64,000 nucleotides of DNA from an uncultured Prevotella sp. (GTDB lineage Bacteria > Bacteroidota > Bacteroidia > Bacteroidales > Bacteroidaceae), in the NCBI GenBank assembly GCA_934204655.1, contig CAKPZJ010000012.1:1-64000 (forward strand), written 5' to 3'. The translations under genes were made by a program, and so were the position numbers. Below are positions 45,960 through 55,735 of the stretch, one piece after another. Numbering within the stretch: position 1 is the first letter of the stretch; each line of letters opens with the position of its first letter. The notes beneath the pieces were generated by a model. That model made no database searches, had not been told where the DNA came from, and saw nothing but the letters and a program-made list of their open reading frames with translations.

Positions 45960-46106
45960 GCCCTTTTTCTGCCACGACGGGTCAGTAGCCAGCTACTTTA
46001 ACACTTTATTTACATTTCGGTCATTTACGCCAGATGCCAAAGGCATTTTTTAAGGGTGCAAAGCTAAATAATCGGGCTGTAATGCCCTAATCATCAAAAA
46101 AAACGC

Positions 46107-46114
46107 TACCTTTG
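46107..46114 (+). promoter_or_regulatory. -7 promoter box of pgk
   Basis: Perfect TACCTTTG, giving a leader of about 30 nt before the ATG at 46151; no -33 TTTG. Confidence 0.6.
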
Positions 46115-46150
46115 CACGTATAAATTACAACCCATTAAAAAATATAAACA

Positions 46151-47401
46151 ATGAAAATCGAACAATTCAACTTTGCTGGAAAGAAGGCTATTGTCCGCGT
46201 AGACTTCAATGTACCATTGGACGAGAACGGTAACGTTACTGACGATACCCGTATACGCGGTGCGCTCCCCACACTGAAGAAGGTGCTCGCCGATGGCGGT
46301 GCCCTCATTATGATGAGCCACATGGGCAAGCCCAAAGGCAAGGTTAAGCCCGAACTGTCACTGGGCCAGATTGTAAAGAACGTAAGCGCTGCCCTGGGTG
46401 TAGATGTTAAGTTTGCCCCCGACTGTGGCAAGGCCGACGAGGCTGCCGCAGCCCTGAAGCCGGGCGAGGCCCTGCTGCTGGAGAACCTGCGCTTCTATCC
46501 CGAGGAGGAAGGCAAGCCCGTAGGCGTAGAGAAGGGTACTCCCGAGTACGACGAGGCTAAGAAGGAGATGAAGGCTCGCCAGAAGGAGTTTGCCAAGAAG
46601 CTCGCTTCGTATGCCGACGTATATGTAAACGACGCTTTCGGTACCGCACACCGCAAGCACGCATCTACAGCCGTTATCGCAGACTACTTCGATGCCGACT
46701 CTAAGATGCTGGGCTTCCTCATGGAGAAAGAGGTTACAGCCATCAACAACGTGCTGAAGAACGCTCAGCACCCCTTCACCGCTATCATCGGCGGTTCTAA
46801 GGTAAGCTCTAAGCTGGGTGTTATCAAGAATCTGCTGGACAAGGTAGACAACCTCATCATCGGCGGTGGTATGGGTTATACATTCATCAAGGCTCAGGGT
46901 GGACACATCGGTGAGTCGCTGCACGAGGACGACCTGATGCCCGAGGCTCTCAACGTGATAGCCGAGGCTAAGGCCAAGGGTGTAAACCTGAGCCTCTCTG
47001 TAGCCACCGTAGCTGCTGATAGTTTCTCTAACGATGCTAACCGCAAGACCGTGGACATCTACAACATCCCAGACGGATGGGAGGGTATGGATGCCTCTGA
47101 GGAGAGTCTGGCCAACTGGAAGAAGATTATCCTGGCTTCTAAGACCATCCTGTGGAACGGCCCTGTAGGCGTATTCGAGATGGAGAACTTCGCACACGGT
47201 ACTGGCGAGATAGCCAAGTACGTGGCTGAGGCTACCCAGGAGAACGGTGCATTCTCGCTCGTTGGTGGTGGCGACTCTGTAGCCGCTGTTAACAAGTTCG
47301 GTCTGGCCGACAAGGTTTCTTATGTATCTACTGGCGGTGGTGCCATGCTCGAGGCTATCGAGGGCAAGGTGCTCCCAGGTGTAGCTGCCATCGAGGGCTA
47401 A
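46151..47401 (+). CDS. pgk: Phosphoglycerate kinase
   Basis: Glycolytic enzyme that makes ATP from 1,3-bisphosphoglycerate. The 416-residue protein has the N-terminal VRVDFNVPL signature, LMSHMGKP-type segment ([11 protein letters not shown]), the [14 protein letters not shown] motif and the C-terminal nucleotide-binding GGGDSVAAV. Codon use is strongly biased as for a highly expressed gene. It is monocistronic with its own promoter and terminator. Confidence 0.97.
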   Translation: MKIEQFNFAGKKAIVRVDFNVPLDENGNVTDDTRIRGALPTLKKVLADGGALIMMSHMGKPKGKVKPELSLGQIVKNVSAALGVDVKFAPDCGKADEAAAALKPGEALLLENLRFYPEEEGKPVGVEKGTPEYDEAKKEMKARQKEFAKKLASYADVYVNDAFGTAHRKHASTAVIADYFDADSKMLGFLMEKEVTAINNVLKNAQHPFTAIIGGSKVSSKLGVIKNLLDKVDNLIIGGGMGYTFIKAQGGHIGESLHEDDLMPEALNVIAEAKAKGVNLSLSVATVAADSFSNDANRKTVDIYNIPDGWEGMDASEESLANWKKIILASKTILWNGPVGVFEMENFAHGTGEIAKYVAEATQENGAFSLVGGGDSVAAVNKFGLADKVSYVSTGGGAMLEAIEGKVLPGVAAIEG

Positions 47402-47429
47402 TCCCGCGGGCACGCATATCAAGCATATC

Positions 47430-47469
47430 GGGGCGGACAGACCTTCAGAGGACTGCCCGCCCCTTTTTT
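47430..47469 (+). terminator. Terminator of pgk
   Basis: GGGGCGGACAG pairs with CTGCCCGCCCC (one mismatch) across a 12-nt loop and is followed by six T residues. Confidence 0.85.
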
Positions 47470-47571
47470 CGAATTACCTATTTTATATATAAGAGGAGAT
47501 GGCGGGATGTAGCGCAGATGCCAATAGCCCAACAGCCATCAACACAGACACAAACGACAAGGCAAAACGCT

Positions 47572-48378
47572 ATGGCCATCATAAACATTACATCGCTCAC
47601 AGCCCCCGGGGTAGAGGTATTCAGCAAGTTGACCGAAGCCCAGTTGCGCTCGGGCCACTTCACGGACAAAAGTATATTCATCGCCGAAAGCCCCAAGGTT
47701 ATACACGTGGCTCTCAATGCGGGCTACACGCCCACGGCCCTGCTATGCGAACAACGCCACATCACCGGCGACGCCGCGGACATCATAGAGCGGATAGGCG
47801 ACGAGGTGCCGGTGTACACGGGCAGTCGCGAGGTACTGGCGTCACTCACCGGCTACACACTGACCCGCGGAGTGCTATGCGCCATGGAGCGACCCACCCT
47901 GCCGTCGGTCGGGGAGATATGCACCCAGGCCAACCGCATAGCCGTGATACATGGCGTAGTGGATACCACCAACATAGGGGCCATCTTCCGCTCGGCCGCA
48001 GCACTGGGCATAGATGGCATCGTACTGACCACCGACTCGTGCGACCCACTTAACCGCCGGTCGGTAAGGGTCTCCATGGGGTCGGTGTTCCTGATACCAT
48101 GGACATGGCTCGACGGGCCGCTCCAGACCCTGAACCAGTATGGATTTAAGACGGCGGCCCTGGCGCTTACCGACCAATCCATCAGCATAGACGACCCTGC
48201 GCTACAGGCCGAGCCACGACTGGCATTAGCATTAGGTACCGAGGGCGACGGACTGCCCCACACGACCATTGCCGAAGCCGACTATGTGGTACGCATACCG
48301 ATGTCGCACCAGGTAGACTCGCTCAATGTGGCCGCCGCGTCGGCCGTGGCGTTCTGGGAGCTGCGTCGGCGTAGCTGA
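47572..48378 (+). CDS. TrmH/SpoU-family RNA 2'-O-methyltransferase
   Basis: This 268-residue SPOUT methyltransferase is expected to methylate ribose in tRNA or rRNA using S-adenosylmethionine. An N-terminal substrate-binding domain (about 1-100) is followed by the SpoU core: IAVIHGVVDTTNIGAIFRSA (motif 1), ALALGTEGDGLP (motif 2) and VRIPMSHQVDSLNVAAASAV (motif 3, the knot). The ATG at 47572 (MAIINITS) is preferred; upstream codons of the open frame look non-coding. The exact RNA target is unknown. Confidence 0.9.
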   Translation: MAIINITSLTAPGVEVFSKLTEAQLRSGHFTDKSIFIAESPKVIHVALNAGYTPTALLCEQRHITGDAADIIERIGDEVPVYTGSREVLASLTGYTLTRGVLCAMERPTLPSVGEICTQANRIAVIHGVVDTTNIGAIFRSAAALGIDGIVLTTDSCDPLNRRSVRVSMGSVFLIPWTWLDGPLQTLNQYGFKTAALALTDQSISIDDPALQAEPRLALALGTEGDGLPHTTIAEADYVVRIPMSHQVDSLNVAAASAVAFWELRRRS

Positions 48379-48448
48379 GCCAAGCCTCAGCAGGCAGGCA
48401 ATTCTATCGAACAGCATTACCAGGCATCACTTTATCCGAATAGTTATC

Positions 48449-48982
48449 GTGGAGAGTATCAAGCATACTTATACCGTGCAGTGGGTGGGCCCCTTCAGTT
48501 CGTACAGCGACTATCGGGCGTATCTCAACGACAGCCACACCCTCGGTTCCGACTGCTTCAACATCTACTACTTTGAAGCCCAGCAAGACGCACGGTACAA
48601 GTGGCACCGCTATGTGGGCATCCACAAGGCCAATGACGGCATAGAGAAACGGCTGAATACAAGTCACCATCATCTGAAGAAGTTCCTAAGTTGCAAGAAA
48701 CTGCACATCTGGATAGGCAGCATAGCCGATGAGAAGCAGCAGAAGCCTGCCAACATCGACGTGATAGAGACGCTACTCATTCGAGCCTACACGGATGAGT
48801 TTCTGACTGAGAACAGCATGAAAACGAGGTCTAACCCACCCTGTTCGGTATGCTTAATCAACATGTGGTTTGACCAAAACGAAACAATGAAGACCTACCG
48901 GATAGCACGGCCTTTTGACGATGTGATTATCTACTATCACCAGGACAATATATTCAAGCACGGTAACCTGGCAAGGTTCTGA
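48449..48982 (+). CDS. GIY-YIG-like small protein
   Basis: This protein of about 177 residues probably starts at the GTG at 48449 (MESIKHTYTVQWVGPFSSYS). The centre reads like a GIY-YIG nuclease fold: a first strand with FNIYYFEA, then the RYVGIHKAN segment, a helix ending KRLN, and a later IDVIETLLIRAY with a candidate catalytic Glu. The C-terminal part (PCSVCLINMWF) is not known to me. The match is structural reading, not a named family. It lies 70 bp after the methyltransferase gene. Some codons (agg, ata, tta) appear more often than in neighbours, which may hint at transfer. Confidence 0.55.
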   Translation: MESIKHTYTVQWVGPFSSYSDYRAYLNDSHTLGSDCFNIYYFEAQQDARYKWHRYVGIHKANDGIEKRLNTSHHHLKKFLSCKKLHIWIGSIADEKQQKPANIDVIETLLIRAYTDEFLTENSMKTRSNPPCSVCLINMWFDQNETMKTYRIARPFDDVIIYYHQDNIFKHGNLARF

Positions 48983-49045
48983 CAGCCTCCCAGACGCCGG
49001 GCTGAAAACTCATGCCGACAGCCGACAGACTTCCCGTAACCACCT

Positions 49046-49894
49046 CTACCGAACGGTAATATGGAAACAGCCCTGATGGACTTCGTACTTAATCCAGCAG
49101 CGGTTGTGCTCGCGCATGTCGCGGAGCACTTCGCTGAGTACCCACTTGAGTGTATCGTTGCGCACCACACGGCGGGACTCGCCGGGAGCCTGCACAGTCT
49201 TATAGCGATTGTAAGCTATGTCGAAGGTGGTGCCATACATGTGGCAACTGTTCTGAGTGGCATTGCGGTTATGGCTGCGCAGACGCTCCACATCATTTTT
49301 AGACCGCATAACGCTTGTAACAATAATCTTATGGAGAGGGACACCCTTGGTCTGGAGGCTGTCAAAGAACGAGCGACCTATATCCTGTAACAGGACAGAA
49401 GCGCGGGGCACCAGGTAAGGGATGCTGCTGCGCAGGCGGTCTACATAAAAATAAGGATTGGCACCCACGTACACCAAATCGTTCTTGCGGTGCTCGGCCT
49501 CGTGGACATCGTTCACAGGGACGACACCCCACTTATTGGCCGAGAGCAGTTGGACATCGTTCTGGTCAGGAAAGGTGTTGCCAAAGTTAGGGACGCTGAG
49601 AATACGGTTCTTAACAGGCGACCCGTCAGCACAAAAAAAACGGCCGCGGGGACCTGCTGCACTTCCCTGGACGGTATCAACCACCGAAGGTGCCTTGGTC
49701 TGAGCCACAGAGGGGGCTTCTGACTGACTGACAGGAGCCTGCAGGCTATCGGCCGATGGTATCGTATCAATAGTACGGGCCACGGGCGACACCATCTTAC
49801 CAGCCACCGACGGGAAGATACAACGCACCATTCCCAATACGATTACAACGATACAAAAAGCCTGAATATATCTTTTCTGAGTAACCTTCATCAA
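49046..49894 (-). CDS. DUF5715-like exported protein with a peptidase-M15-like fold
   Basis: This 282-residue protein has an N-terminal membrane anchor or signal (YIQAFCIVVIVLGMVRC), a Ser/Pro/Ala-rich linker (35-80) and a C-terminal domain that resembles DUF5715. Its conserved SVMRSKNDVERLRSHNRNAT and CHMYGTTFDIAYNRY, plus a final QGCFHITVR, recall the zinc-ligand pattern (HxxGxxxD...H) of D-Ala-D-Ala carboxypeptidases of the M15 family. A role at the cell wall is likely but unproved. It is divergent from phoH. Confidence 0.72.
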   Translation of the reverse strand: MMKVTQKRYIQAFCIVVIVLGMVRCIFPSVAGKMVSPVARTIDTIPSADSLQAPVSQSEAPSVAQTKAPSVVDTVQGSAAGPRGRFFCADGSPVKNRILSVPNFGNTFPDQNDVQLLSANKWGVVPVNDVHEAEHRKNDLVYVGANPYFYVDRLRSSIPYLVPRASVLLQDIGRSFFDSLQTKGVPLHKIIVTSVMRSKNDVERLRSHNRNATQNSCHMYGTTFDIAYNRYKTVQAPGESRRVVRNDTLKWVLSEVLRDMREHNRCWIKYEVHQGCFHITVR

Positions 49895-49911
49895 AATAAC
49901 TATTTATGTGG

Positions 49912-49919
49912 CAAAGTTA
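49912..49919 (-). promoter_or_regulatory. -7 promoter box of the DUF5715-like gene
   Basis: The minus strand reads TAACTTTG, 18 nt before the ATG; no clear -33 box. Confidence 0.5.
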
Positions 49920-49962
49920 GCAAAAAATCGAGAGTTTCTTGGCAAGTATCACAAGATTTTTG

Positions 49963-49970
49963 TAAATTTG
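49963..49970 (+). promoter_or_regulatory. -7 promoter box of phoH and the following genes
   Basis: TAAATTTG, 27 nt before the phoH start codon, with TTGG (49939-49942) 20 nt upstream as an imperfect -33 element. Confidence 0.6.
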
Positions 49971-49996
49971 CAAAGAAAATAAAAACGGGTATCCAC

Positions 49997-50968
49997 TTGA
50001 TAGAGAAACATATAATATTAGAAGATATAGACCCTCTGATTTTTTATGGGGTAAACAACTGCCACCTGCAAATGGTCAAGTCGCTGTTCCCGAAGCTGCG
50101 CATCATGGCCCGTGACAATGTGATGCGTCTTCTTGGCGACGAGGAGCAGATGGCCAAGGCCGAAGAAGACATTGAAACCATACGCCGGCATGTGCTCAAG
50201 TACAACTCGCTCAACGACGAGGATATCTTAGATATTATAAAAGGTAAAGCCACCAAAGCCGATGCCACCAAGGGAGTGGTAGTGTACTCGGTTTCGGGTC
50301 GCCCTATCAAGGGCCGCTCAGCCAACCAGCAACACCTGATTGACGCGTTTGACAAGAGCGACATGATATTTGCCGTGGGGCCAGCCGGAACGGGCAAGAC
50401 CTATCTGAGCATAGCTCTGGCGGTCAAGGCACTCAAAGAGAAAAATGCCAAGAAGATTATCCTGTCGCGCCCAGCTGTCGAGGCGGGCGAGAAGTTGGGC
50501 TTTCTGCCCGGCGACATGAAGGATAAAATCGACCCGTACCTCCAGCCACTCTACGATGCCCTCGAAGACATGATACCTGCCGCCAAGCTGCAGGACATGA
50601 TGGACAAGCACGTGATACAGATAGCTCCGTTGGCCTTTATGCGCGGCCGCACGCTGAGCGATGCCGTCGTGATATTGGACGAGGCCCAGAATACCACCCC
50701 AGCGCAGATACGCATGTTCCTAACGCGTATGGGCTGGAACACCAAGATGATCATCACGGGCGACATGACCCAGGTAGACTTGCCCCACGAACAGAAGAGC
50801 GGCCTGAAGGAGGCGCTCAGCCTGCTGGGAGATATAGAGGGCATCTCGGTGGTAGAGTTTAACAAGAAAGACATAGTACGCCACAAACTGGTGACACGCA
50901 TTGTCAACGCCTATGAGGCTTACGATAAGACACGGCGTAACGCCACACACGAAGATATTACCGACTAA
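49997..50968 (+). CDS. phoH: PhoH-family ATPase
   Basis: PhoH proteins are RNA/DNA-associated P-loop ATPases of unclear cellular role. The 323-residue protein has an N-terminal KH-like region, Walker A GPAGTGKT (128-135), the SRPAVEAGEKLGFLPGD segment and Walker B VVILDEAQN, with GDMTQVDLP after it, all typical of PhoH. The start is a TTG at 49997, which preserves the conserved IEKHIILEDIDPLIFYGVNN beginning; the first downstream ATG would delete it. It leads a rightward cluster with purC 15 bp away. Confidence 0.94.
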   Translation: MIEKHIILEDIDPLIFYGVNNCHLQMVKSLFPKLRIMARDNVMRLLGDEEQMAKAEEDIETIRRHVLKYNSLNDEDILDIIKGKATKADATKGVVVYSVSGRPIKGRSANQQHLIDAFDKSDMIFAVGPAGTGKTYLSIALAVKALKEKNAKKIILSRPAVEAGEKLGFLPGDMKDKIDPYLQPLYDALEDMIPAAKLQDMMDKHVIQIAPLAFMRGRTLSDAVVILDEAQNTTPAQIRMFLTRMGWNTKMIITGDMTQVDLPHEQKSGLKEALSLLGDIEGISVVEFNKKDIVRHKLVTRIVNAYEAYDKTRRNATHEDITD

Positions 50969-50983
50969 AATATATTTAATAAG

Positions 50984-51931
50984 ATGAAAGCTCTAACTAA
51001 GACTGATTTCCATTTCAAGGGACAGAACAGCGTGTACCATGGTAAAGTAAGAGATGTATATGACATCAATGACGACTTAATCGTCATGGTGGCCACTGAC
51101 AGGATATCAGCCTTTGATGTAATCCTGCCCAAGGGAATCCCCTTCAAAGGACAAGTGCTTAACCAGATAGCTGCCAAGTTTCTGGATCAGACCACGGACA
51201 TCTGCCCGAACTGGAAGTTGGCCACGCCAGACCCTATGGTGACCGTGGGACTGAAGTGTGAGGGTTTCAGAGTAGAGATGATAATCCGTGGAATACTCAC
51301 AGGCTCTGCCTGGCGCGAATACAAGAACGGCTGCCGTGAGCTCTGTGGTGTCAGACTGCCCGAGGGGATGAAAGAGAACCAGCGTTTCCCAGAGCCCATC
51401 GTAACTCCCACGACCAAGGCAGATGAGGGCCACGACCTCAACATATCCAAGGAAGAGATAATCAAGCAGGGAATCATGTCGGCCGAGGACTATGCCGTCG
51501 TAGAGAATTACACCCGTAAGCTCTTTGCCCGTGGCCAGGAGATAGCCGCTAAGCATGGACTTATCCTGGTAGACACCAAGTATGAGTTTGGCAAGCGCAA
51601 TGGTAAGATTTACCTCATCGACGAGATACACACACCCGATTCGAGCCGCTACTTCTATGCCGACGGTTACGAAGAGCGCTTCGCCAAGGGCGAGCCTCAG
51701 CGCCAGCTCTCCAAAGAGTTCGTCCGCCAGTGGCTCATTGAGCACAACTTCATGAATGAGCCTGGCCAGACCATGCCTGAGATTACCGATGAATATGCTG
51801 AGAGTATCAGCGAACGCTATATCGAACTGTACGAGCACATCACTGGTGAGAAATTTGACAAGAACACCGAGGATGGCGACATAGCTGCCCGAATAGAGAA
51901 GAATGTAGCCAACTATCTGGCTACACGTTAA
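50984..51931 (+). CDS. purC: Phosphoribosylaminoimidazole-succinocarboxamide synthase
   Basis: PurC (SAICAR synthetase) joins aspartate to CAIR in purine synthesis. The 315-residue protein is the longer form seen in Bacteroidetes and eukaryotes; marks include [35 protein letters not shown] and LVDTKYEFG, with the [12 protein letters not shown] motif. It is the second gene of the rightward run; the next gene, menG, starts 10 bp later. Confidence 0.96.
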   Translation: MKALTKTDFHFKGQNSVYHGKVRDVYDINDDLIVMVATDRISAFDVILPKGIPFKGQVLNQIAAKFLDQTTDICPNWKLATPDPMVTVGLKCEGFRVEMIIRGILTGSAWREYKNGCRELCGVRLPEGMKENQRFPEPIVTPTTKADEGHDLNISKEEIIKQGIMSAEDYAVVENYTRKLFARGQEIAAKHGLILVDTKYEFGKRNGKIYLIDEIHTPDSSRYFYADGYEERFAKGEPQRQLSKEFVRQWLIEHNFMNEPGQTMPEITDEYAESISERYIELYEHITGEKFDKNTEDGDIAARIEKNVANYLATR

Positions 51932-51941
51932 CCACGCACGT

Positions 51942-52676
51942 ATGTACGACCAAGAGAAAATTACGCCGTACGGCAGAAGCGGCGCCAAGGGTAAGATTGT
52001 GGAAGAGATGTTCGACAACATCTCTCCCACTTACGACACCCTGAACCACCGGCTGTCGTGGGGAATAGACAAAAGTTGGCGCCGCAAGGCCGTAAAACAA
52101 CTGATGCCCTTCAGGCCACAACAGATACTGGACGTGGCCACAGGCACGGGCGACTTTGCCATTCTCTTGGCCAAAGCCCTGAGGCCTGCCCATCTGGTAG
52201 GGGCCGACTTCTCGGAAGGCATGATGGAGATAGGCCGGAAAAAGGTGATGGCCGAACAGCTGGCCGACACCATTTCCTTTGCCAAGGAAGACTGTATGTC
52301 GCTCTCGTTTGCCGACGAGACTTTCGATGCCGTCACGGCGGCTTTCGGCATACGCAATTTTCAGGACTTGGACAAGGGCCTACGCGAAATGTGCCGCGTG
52401 CTGAAGACCGGAGGCCATCTGAGCATCCTGGAGTTATCCGAGCCCATAACATTCCCTATGAAACAACTGTTCGGGATATACTCCCACTCGGTACTTCCTA
52501 TATATGGCAAGATAATCAGCCACGACAGCAGCGCCTATACCTACCTGACGGCCACCATCGAAGCCTTCCCACAAGGCGAGCAGATGGTGGGCATACTCCG
52601 AAAAGCTGGTTTCTCCAAGGCGACCTTCAAGCGGCTCACATTAGGTATCTGTACAATGTATTTAGCAACTAAATAA
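51942..52676 (+). CDS. menG: Demethylmenaquinone methyltransferase (UbiE/MenG)
   Basis: It methylates the ring of demethylmenaquinone with SAM, the last step of menaquinone synthesis. The 244-residue protein has the SAM-binding segment [21 protein letters not shown] and the UbiE signatures [14 protein letters not shown] and [18 protein letters not shown]. UbiE would be the name in a ubiquinone producer; menaquinone is the expected quinone in this lineage. The aroE gene follows after 9 bp. Confidence 0.93.
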   Translation: MYDQEKITPYGRSGAKGKIVEEMFDNISPTYDTLNHRLSWGIDKSWRRKAVKQLMPFRPQQILDVATGTGDFAILLAKALRPAHLVGADFSEGMMEIGRKKVMAEQLADTISFAKEDCMSLSFADETFDAVTAAFGIRNFQDLDKGLREMCRVLKTGGHLSILELSEPITFPMKQLFGIYSHSVLPIYGKIISHDSSAYTYLTATIEAFPQGEQMVGILRKAGFSKATFKRLTLGICTMYLATK

Positions 52677-52685
52677 CTTTGGGTT

Positions 52686-53438
52686 ATGGACAAATATGGA
52701 TTAGTGGGGTTCCCCTTAGGGCACTCGTTCTCTATTAGCTATTTCAACGAGAAGTTTCAGAACGAAGGCATCGATGCCGTGTACGAGAACTACGAAATCC
52801 CCGACATCAGCAACCTGCCGGAGATTCTTGATTCTAACCCCGAGCTGCGTGGCCTCAACGTTACACGGCCTTATAAGCAGCAGGTAATCAAGTACCTGGA
52901 CTCTATCAGTCCGGAGGCGCACTCCATCGGGGCGGTAAACGTGATAAGGGTAACCCACAAGGACCGCAAGACCATACTCAAAGGGTTCAACAGCGATGTG
53001 ATAGGCTTCACCAAGAGTATAGAGCCCATGCTGGAGCCCTGCCACAAGAAGGCGCTCATCTTAGGAACGGGCGGTGCGTCCAAGGCCATCCACTATGGAC
53101 TGAAATCTCTGGGCTTGGAGACGCTGTTTGTAAGTCGCAATCCCAAGGAAGGGGCCATCTCATACGACGATGTCACCCCTGCACTCATCAAAGAGTACAA
53201 TGTCATCGTAAACTGTACTCCCATCGGTATGTACCCACACACCGACGAATGTCCCAACATCCCCTATCACGCCATGGACATTCACACGCTACTCTACGAC
53301 CTCATTTACAATCCTGACGAGACGCTCTTCCTGAAGCGCGGCAAGGAGCAGGGAGCCACTACAGCCAATGGACTGGAAATGCTGCTGCTCCAGGCTTTCG
53401 CCTCATGGGAGTTTTGGAACGGAAAAGAACAAATATAA
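52686..53438 (+). CDS. aroE: Shikimate dehydrogenase
   Basis: AroE reduces 3-dehydroshikimate to shikimate with NADPH. The 250-residue protein has the substrate-site beginning YGLVGFPLGHSFS, LNVTRPYKQ with the catalytic Lys, and the NADP-binding LILGTGGASKAI, then NCTPIGMYP. It is slightly shorter than the E. coli enzyme (272). The next gene, purM, starts 17 bp after it. Confidence 0.95.
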   Translation: MDKYGLVGFPLGHSFSISYFNEKFQNEGIDAVYENYEIPDISNLPEILDSNPELRGLNVTRPYKQQVIKYLDSISPEAHSIGAVNVIRVTHKDRKTILKGFNSDVIGFTKSIEPMLEPCHKKALILGTGGASKAIHYGLKSLGLETLFVSRNPKEGAISYDDVTPALIKEYNVIVNCTPIGMYPHTDECPNIPYHAMDIHTLLYDLIYNPDETLFLKRGKEQGATTANGLEMLLLQAFASWEFWNGKEQI

Positions 53439-53455
53439 TAATAGGTATAAGACAC

Positions 53456-54622
53456 ATGACTGACAACAGATACATGATGCGCGGTGTGAGCGCCGCTAAA
53501 GAAGACGTACACAACGCCATCAAGAATATAGATAAAGGTATATTCCCCCAGGCTTTCTGCAAGATTATCCCCGATATCTTAGGCGGCGACCCTGACTACT
53601 GCAACATCATGCATGCAGACGGCGCAGGAACCAAATCGTCGTTGGCCTATATGTACTGGAAAGAGACAGGCGACCTGAGCGTATGGAAAGGCATAGCGCA
53701 GGATGCCGTGGTGATGAACACCGATGACCTGCTCTGTGTGGGTGCAGTAGACAACATCCTGGTATCGAGCACCATCGGACGCAACAAGATGCTGGTGCCG
53801 GGCGAGGTCATCTCGGCCATTATCAATGGTACCGATGAACTGCTGGCCGACATGCGCAACATGGGAATAGGCATCTACCCCACCGGCGGAGAGACAGCCG
53901 ATGTGGGCGACCTGGTTCGCACTATCATCGTAGACTCTACGGTAACCTGCCGCATGAAGCGGAGCAATGTCATCAACAACGCCAATATCCGGCCGGGCGA
54001 TGTCATCGTCGGACTGAGTTCTACGGGCCAGGCCACGTACGAGAAGGAATACAACGGAGGCATGGGCAGCAACGGACTGACCAGCGCTCGCCACGACGTG
54101 TTTGCCAAATACCTGGCCGAGAAATACCCTGAGAGTTTCGACCATGCCGTGCCCGACGAACTGGTGTACAGTGGCAAGTACCAGCTTACCGACAAGGTAG
54201 ACGGAGTACCCGTTGACGCTGGTAGGATGGTGCTGTCGCCCACCCGAACCTACGCCCCCGTCATCAAGAAGATACTGGACGGACACCGAAGCGAGATTCA
54301 CGGCATGGTACACTGCACGGGCGGCGCGCAGACCAAGGTGCTGCACTTCGTGAGCGACAACTGCCGCGTAGTCAAGGACAACATGTTCGCCGTGCCCCCC
54401 TTGTTCAAGGCCATACACGACTGCTCGGGCACAGAGTGGAAAGAGATGTACCAGGTGTTCAACATGGGACACCGTATGGAGATATATGTAACTCCCGACA
54501 AGGCCGACGAGATTATAGCGATAAGCAAGAGCTTCAATATAGACGCTCAGGTCATCGGGCACATAGAGAATGGCCCCAAGAGTCTTACCATCCACTCTGA
54601 ATTTGGAACCTTCAACTATTAA
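53456..54622 (+). CDS. purM: Phosphoribosylformylglycinamidine cyclo-ligase
   Basis: PurM (AIR synthetase) closes the imidazole ring in purine synthesis. The 388-residue protein is the Bacteroidetes long type. Visible marks are the HADGAGTKS segment, AQDAVVMNTDDLLCVGA, the GGETADVGDLV signature and a second-half GMVHCTGGAQTKV. The ATG at 53456 (MTDNRYMMRG) is chosen; the open frame extends 51 nt further upstream into aroE without conserved residues. Confidence 0.94.
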   Translation: MTDNRYMMRGVSAAKEDVHNAIKNIDKGIFPQAFCKIIPDILGGDPDYCNIMHADGAGTKSSLAYMYWKETGDLSVWKGIAQDAVVMNTDDLLCVGAVDNILVSSTIGRNKMLVPGEVISAIINGTDELLADMRNMGIGIYPTGGETADVGDLVRTIIVDSTVTCRMKRSNVINNANIRPGDVIVGLSSTGQATYEKEYNGGMGSNGLTSARHDVFAKYLAEKYPESFDHAVPDELVYSGKYQLTDKVDGVPVDAGRMVLSPTRTYAPVIKKILDGHRSEIHGMVHCTGGAQTKVLHFVSDNCRVVKDNMFAVPPLFKAIHDCSGTEWKEMYQVFNMGHRMEIYVTPDKADEIIAISKSFNIDAQVIGHIENGPKSLTIHSEFGTFNY

Positions 54623-54625
54623 TTT

Positions 54626-55735
54626 ATGGCTGAGAACAATATACTGGCAAAGCTGGACGGACTGGAAAGCCGCTATGAGGAGGTATCGACACTGATTACC
54701 GACCCCAACGTGATAGCCGACCAAGCAAGGTACGTAAAGCTGACCAAGGAGTACAAAGACCTGGGCGACATAATGACAGCCCGGAAAAAATACATAGACT
54801 GCCTGAACGCCATCAAGGAGGCCAAGGACATACTGGCTAACGAGAGCGACCCAGACATGAAGGAGATGGCCCGCGAGGAGCTCTCCGAGAACGAGGCGCT
54901 ACAGCCCAAGTTAGAGGAAGAGATAAAGATAGCCCTGGTGCCCAAGGATCCCGAGGACGCCAAGAACGTGCAGATGGAGATACGTGCCGGAACGGGTGGC
55001 GATGAGGCTGCCCTCTTCGCTGGCGACCTGTTCCAGATGTACAAGAAGTTCTGCGACTCCAAGGGTTGGACCCTCTCGGTAACCAGCGCTTCTGAGGGAG
55101 CCGTCGGCGGCTTCAAGGAGATAGACTTCGCTGTAAGCGGCGTAGATGTCTACGGCACCCTGAAGTACGAATCGGGTGTTCACCGCGTACAGCGCGTGCC
55201 AGCCACCGAGACGCAGGGACGTATGCACACCAGCGCAGCCACGGTGGCCGTGCTGCCCGAGGCCGACAAGTTTGAGGTGAATATCAATGAAGGTGAAATC
55301 AAGTGGGATACATTCCGCTCGAGCGGCGCTGGCGGCCAGAACGTGAACAAGGTAGAGTCGGGAGTACGCTTGCGCTACATGTGGAAGAACCCCAACACCG
55401 GCGAGACCGAGGAGATACTCATAGAGTGTACCGAGACGCGCGACCAGCCTAAGAACAAGGAGCGCGCACTGGCTCGCCTGCGCACCTTTATCTACGACAA
55501 GGAGCACCAGAAATACGTCGACGATATTGCCAACCGTCGTAAGTCGCTGGTATCAACCGGCGACCGCAGCGCCAAGATACGTACCTATAATTTCCCTCAA
55601 GGCCGCGTTACCGATCACCGCATCGGCTACACCACTCACGACTTACAGGGATTTCTCAATGGCAACATCCAGGATATGATAGACGCGCTGACCGTGGCCG
55701 AGAACGCCGAGCGACTGAAAGAGAGCGAACTCTAA
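54626..55735 (+). CDS. prfA: Peptide chain release factor 1
   Basis: RF1 releases the finished protein at UAA and UAG stop codons. The 369-residue protein has the codon-reading PAT tripeptide in RVPATETQGR, and the GGQ catalytic motif in SSGAGGQNVNKVESGVR. It follows purM by only 3 bp. Confidence 0.96.
   Translation: MAENNILAKLDGLESRYEEVSTLITDPNVIADQARYVKLTKEYKDLGDIMTARKKYIDCLNAIKEAKDILANESDPDMKEMAREELSENEALQPKLEEEIKIALVPKDPEDAKNVQMEIRAGTGGDEAALFAGDLFQMYKKFCDSKGWTLSVTSASEGAVGGFKEIDFAVSGVDVYGTLKYESGVHRVQRVPATETQGRMHTSAATVAVLPEADKFEVNINEGEIKWDTFRSSGAGGQNVNKVESGVRLRYMWKNPNTGETEEILIECTETRDQPKNKERALARLRTFIYDKEHQKYVDDIANRRKSLVSTGDRSAKIRTYNFPQGRVTDHRIGYTTHDLQGFLNGNIQDMIDALTVAENAERLKESEL

Noticed and set aside
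46358..47422. 354-codon antisense frame opposite pgk
   Set aside because: pgk is certain; the antisense frame is a by-product of its biased codon use.
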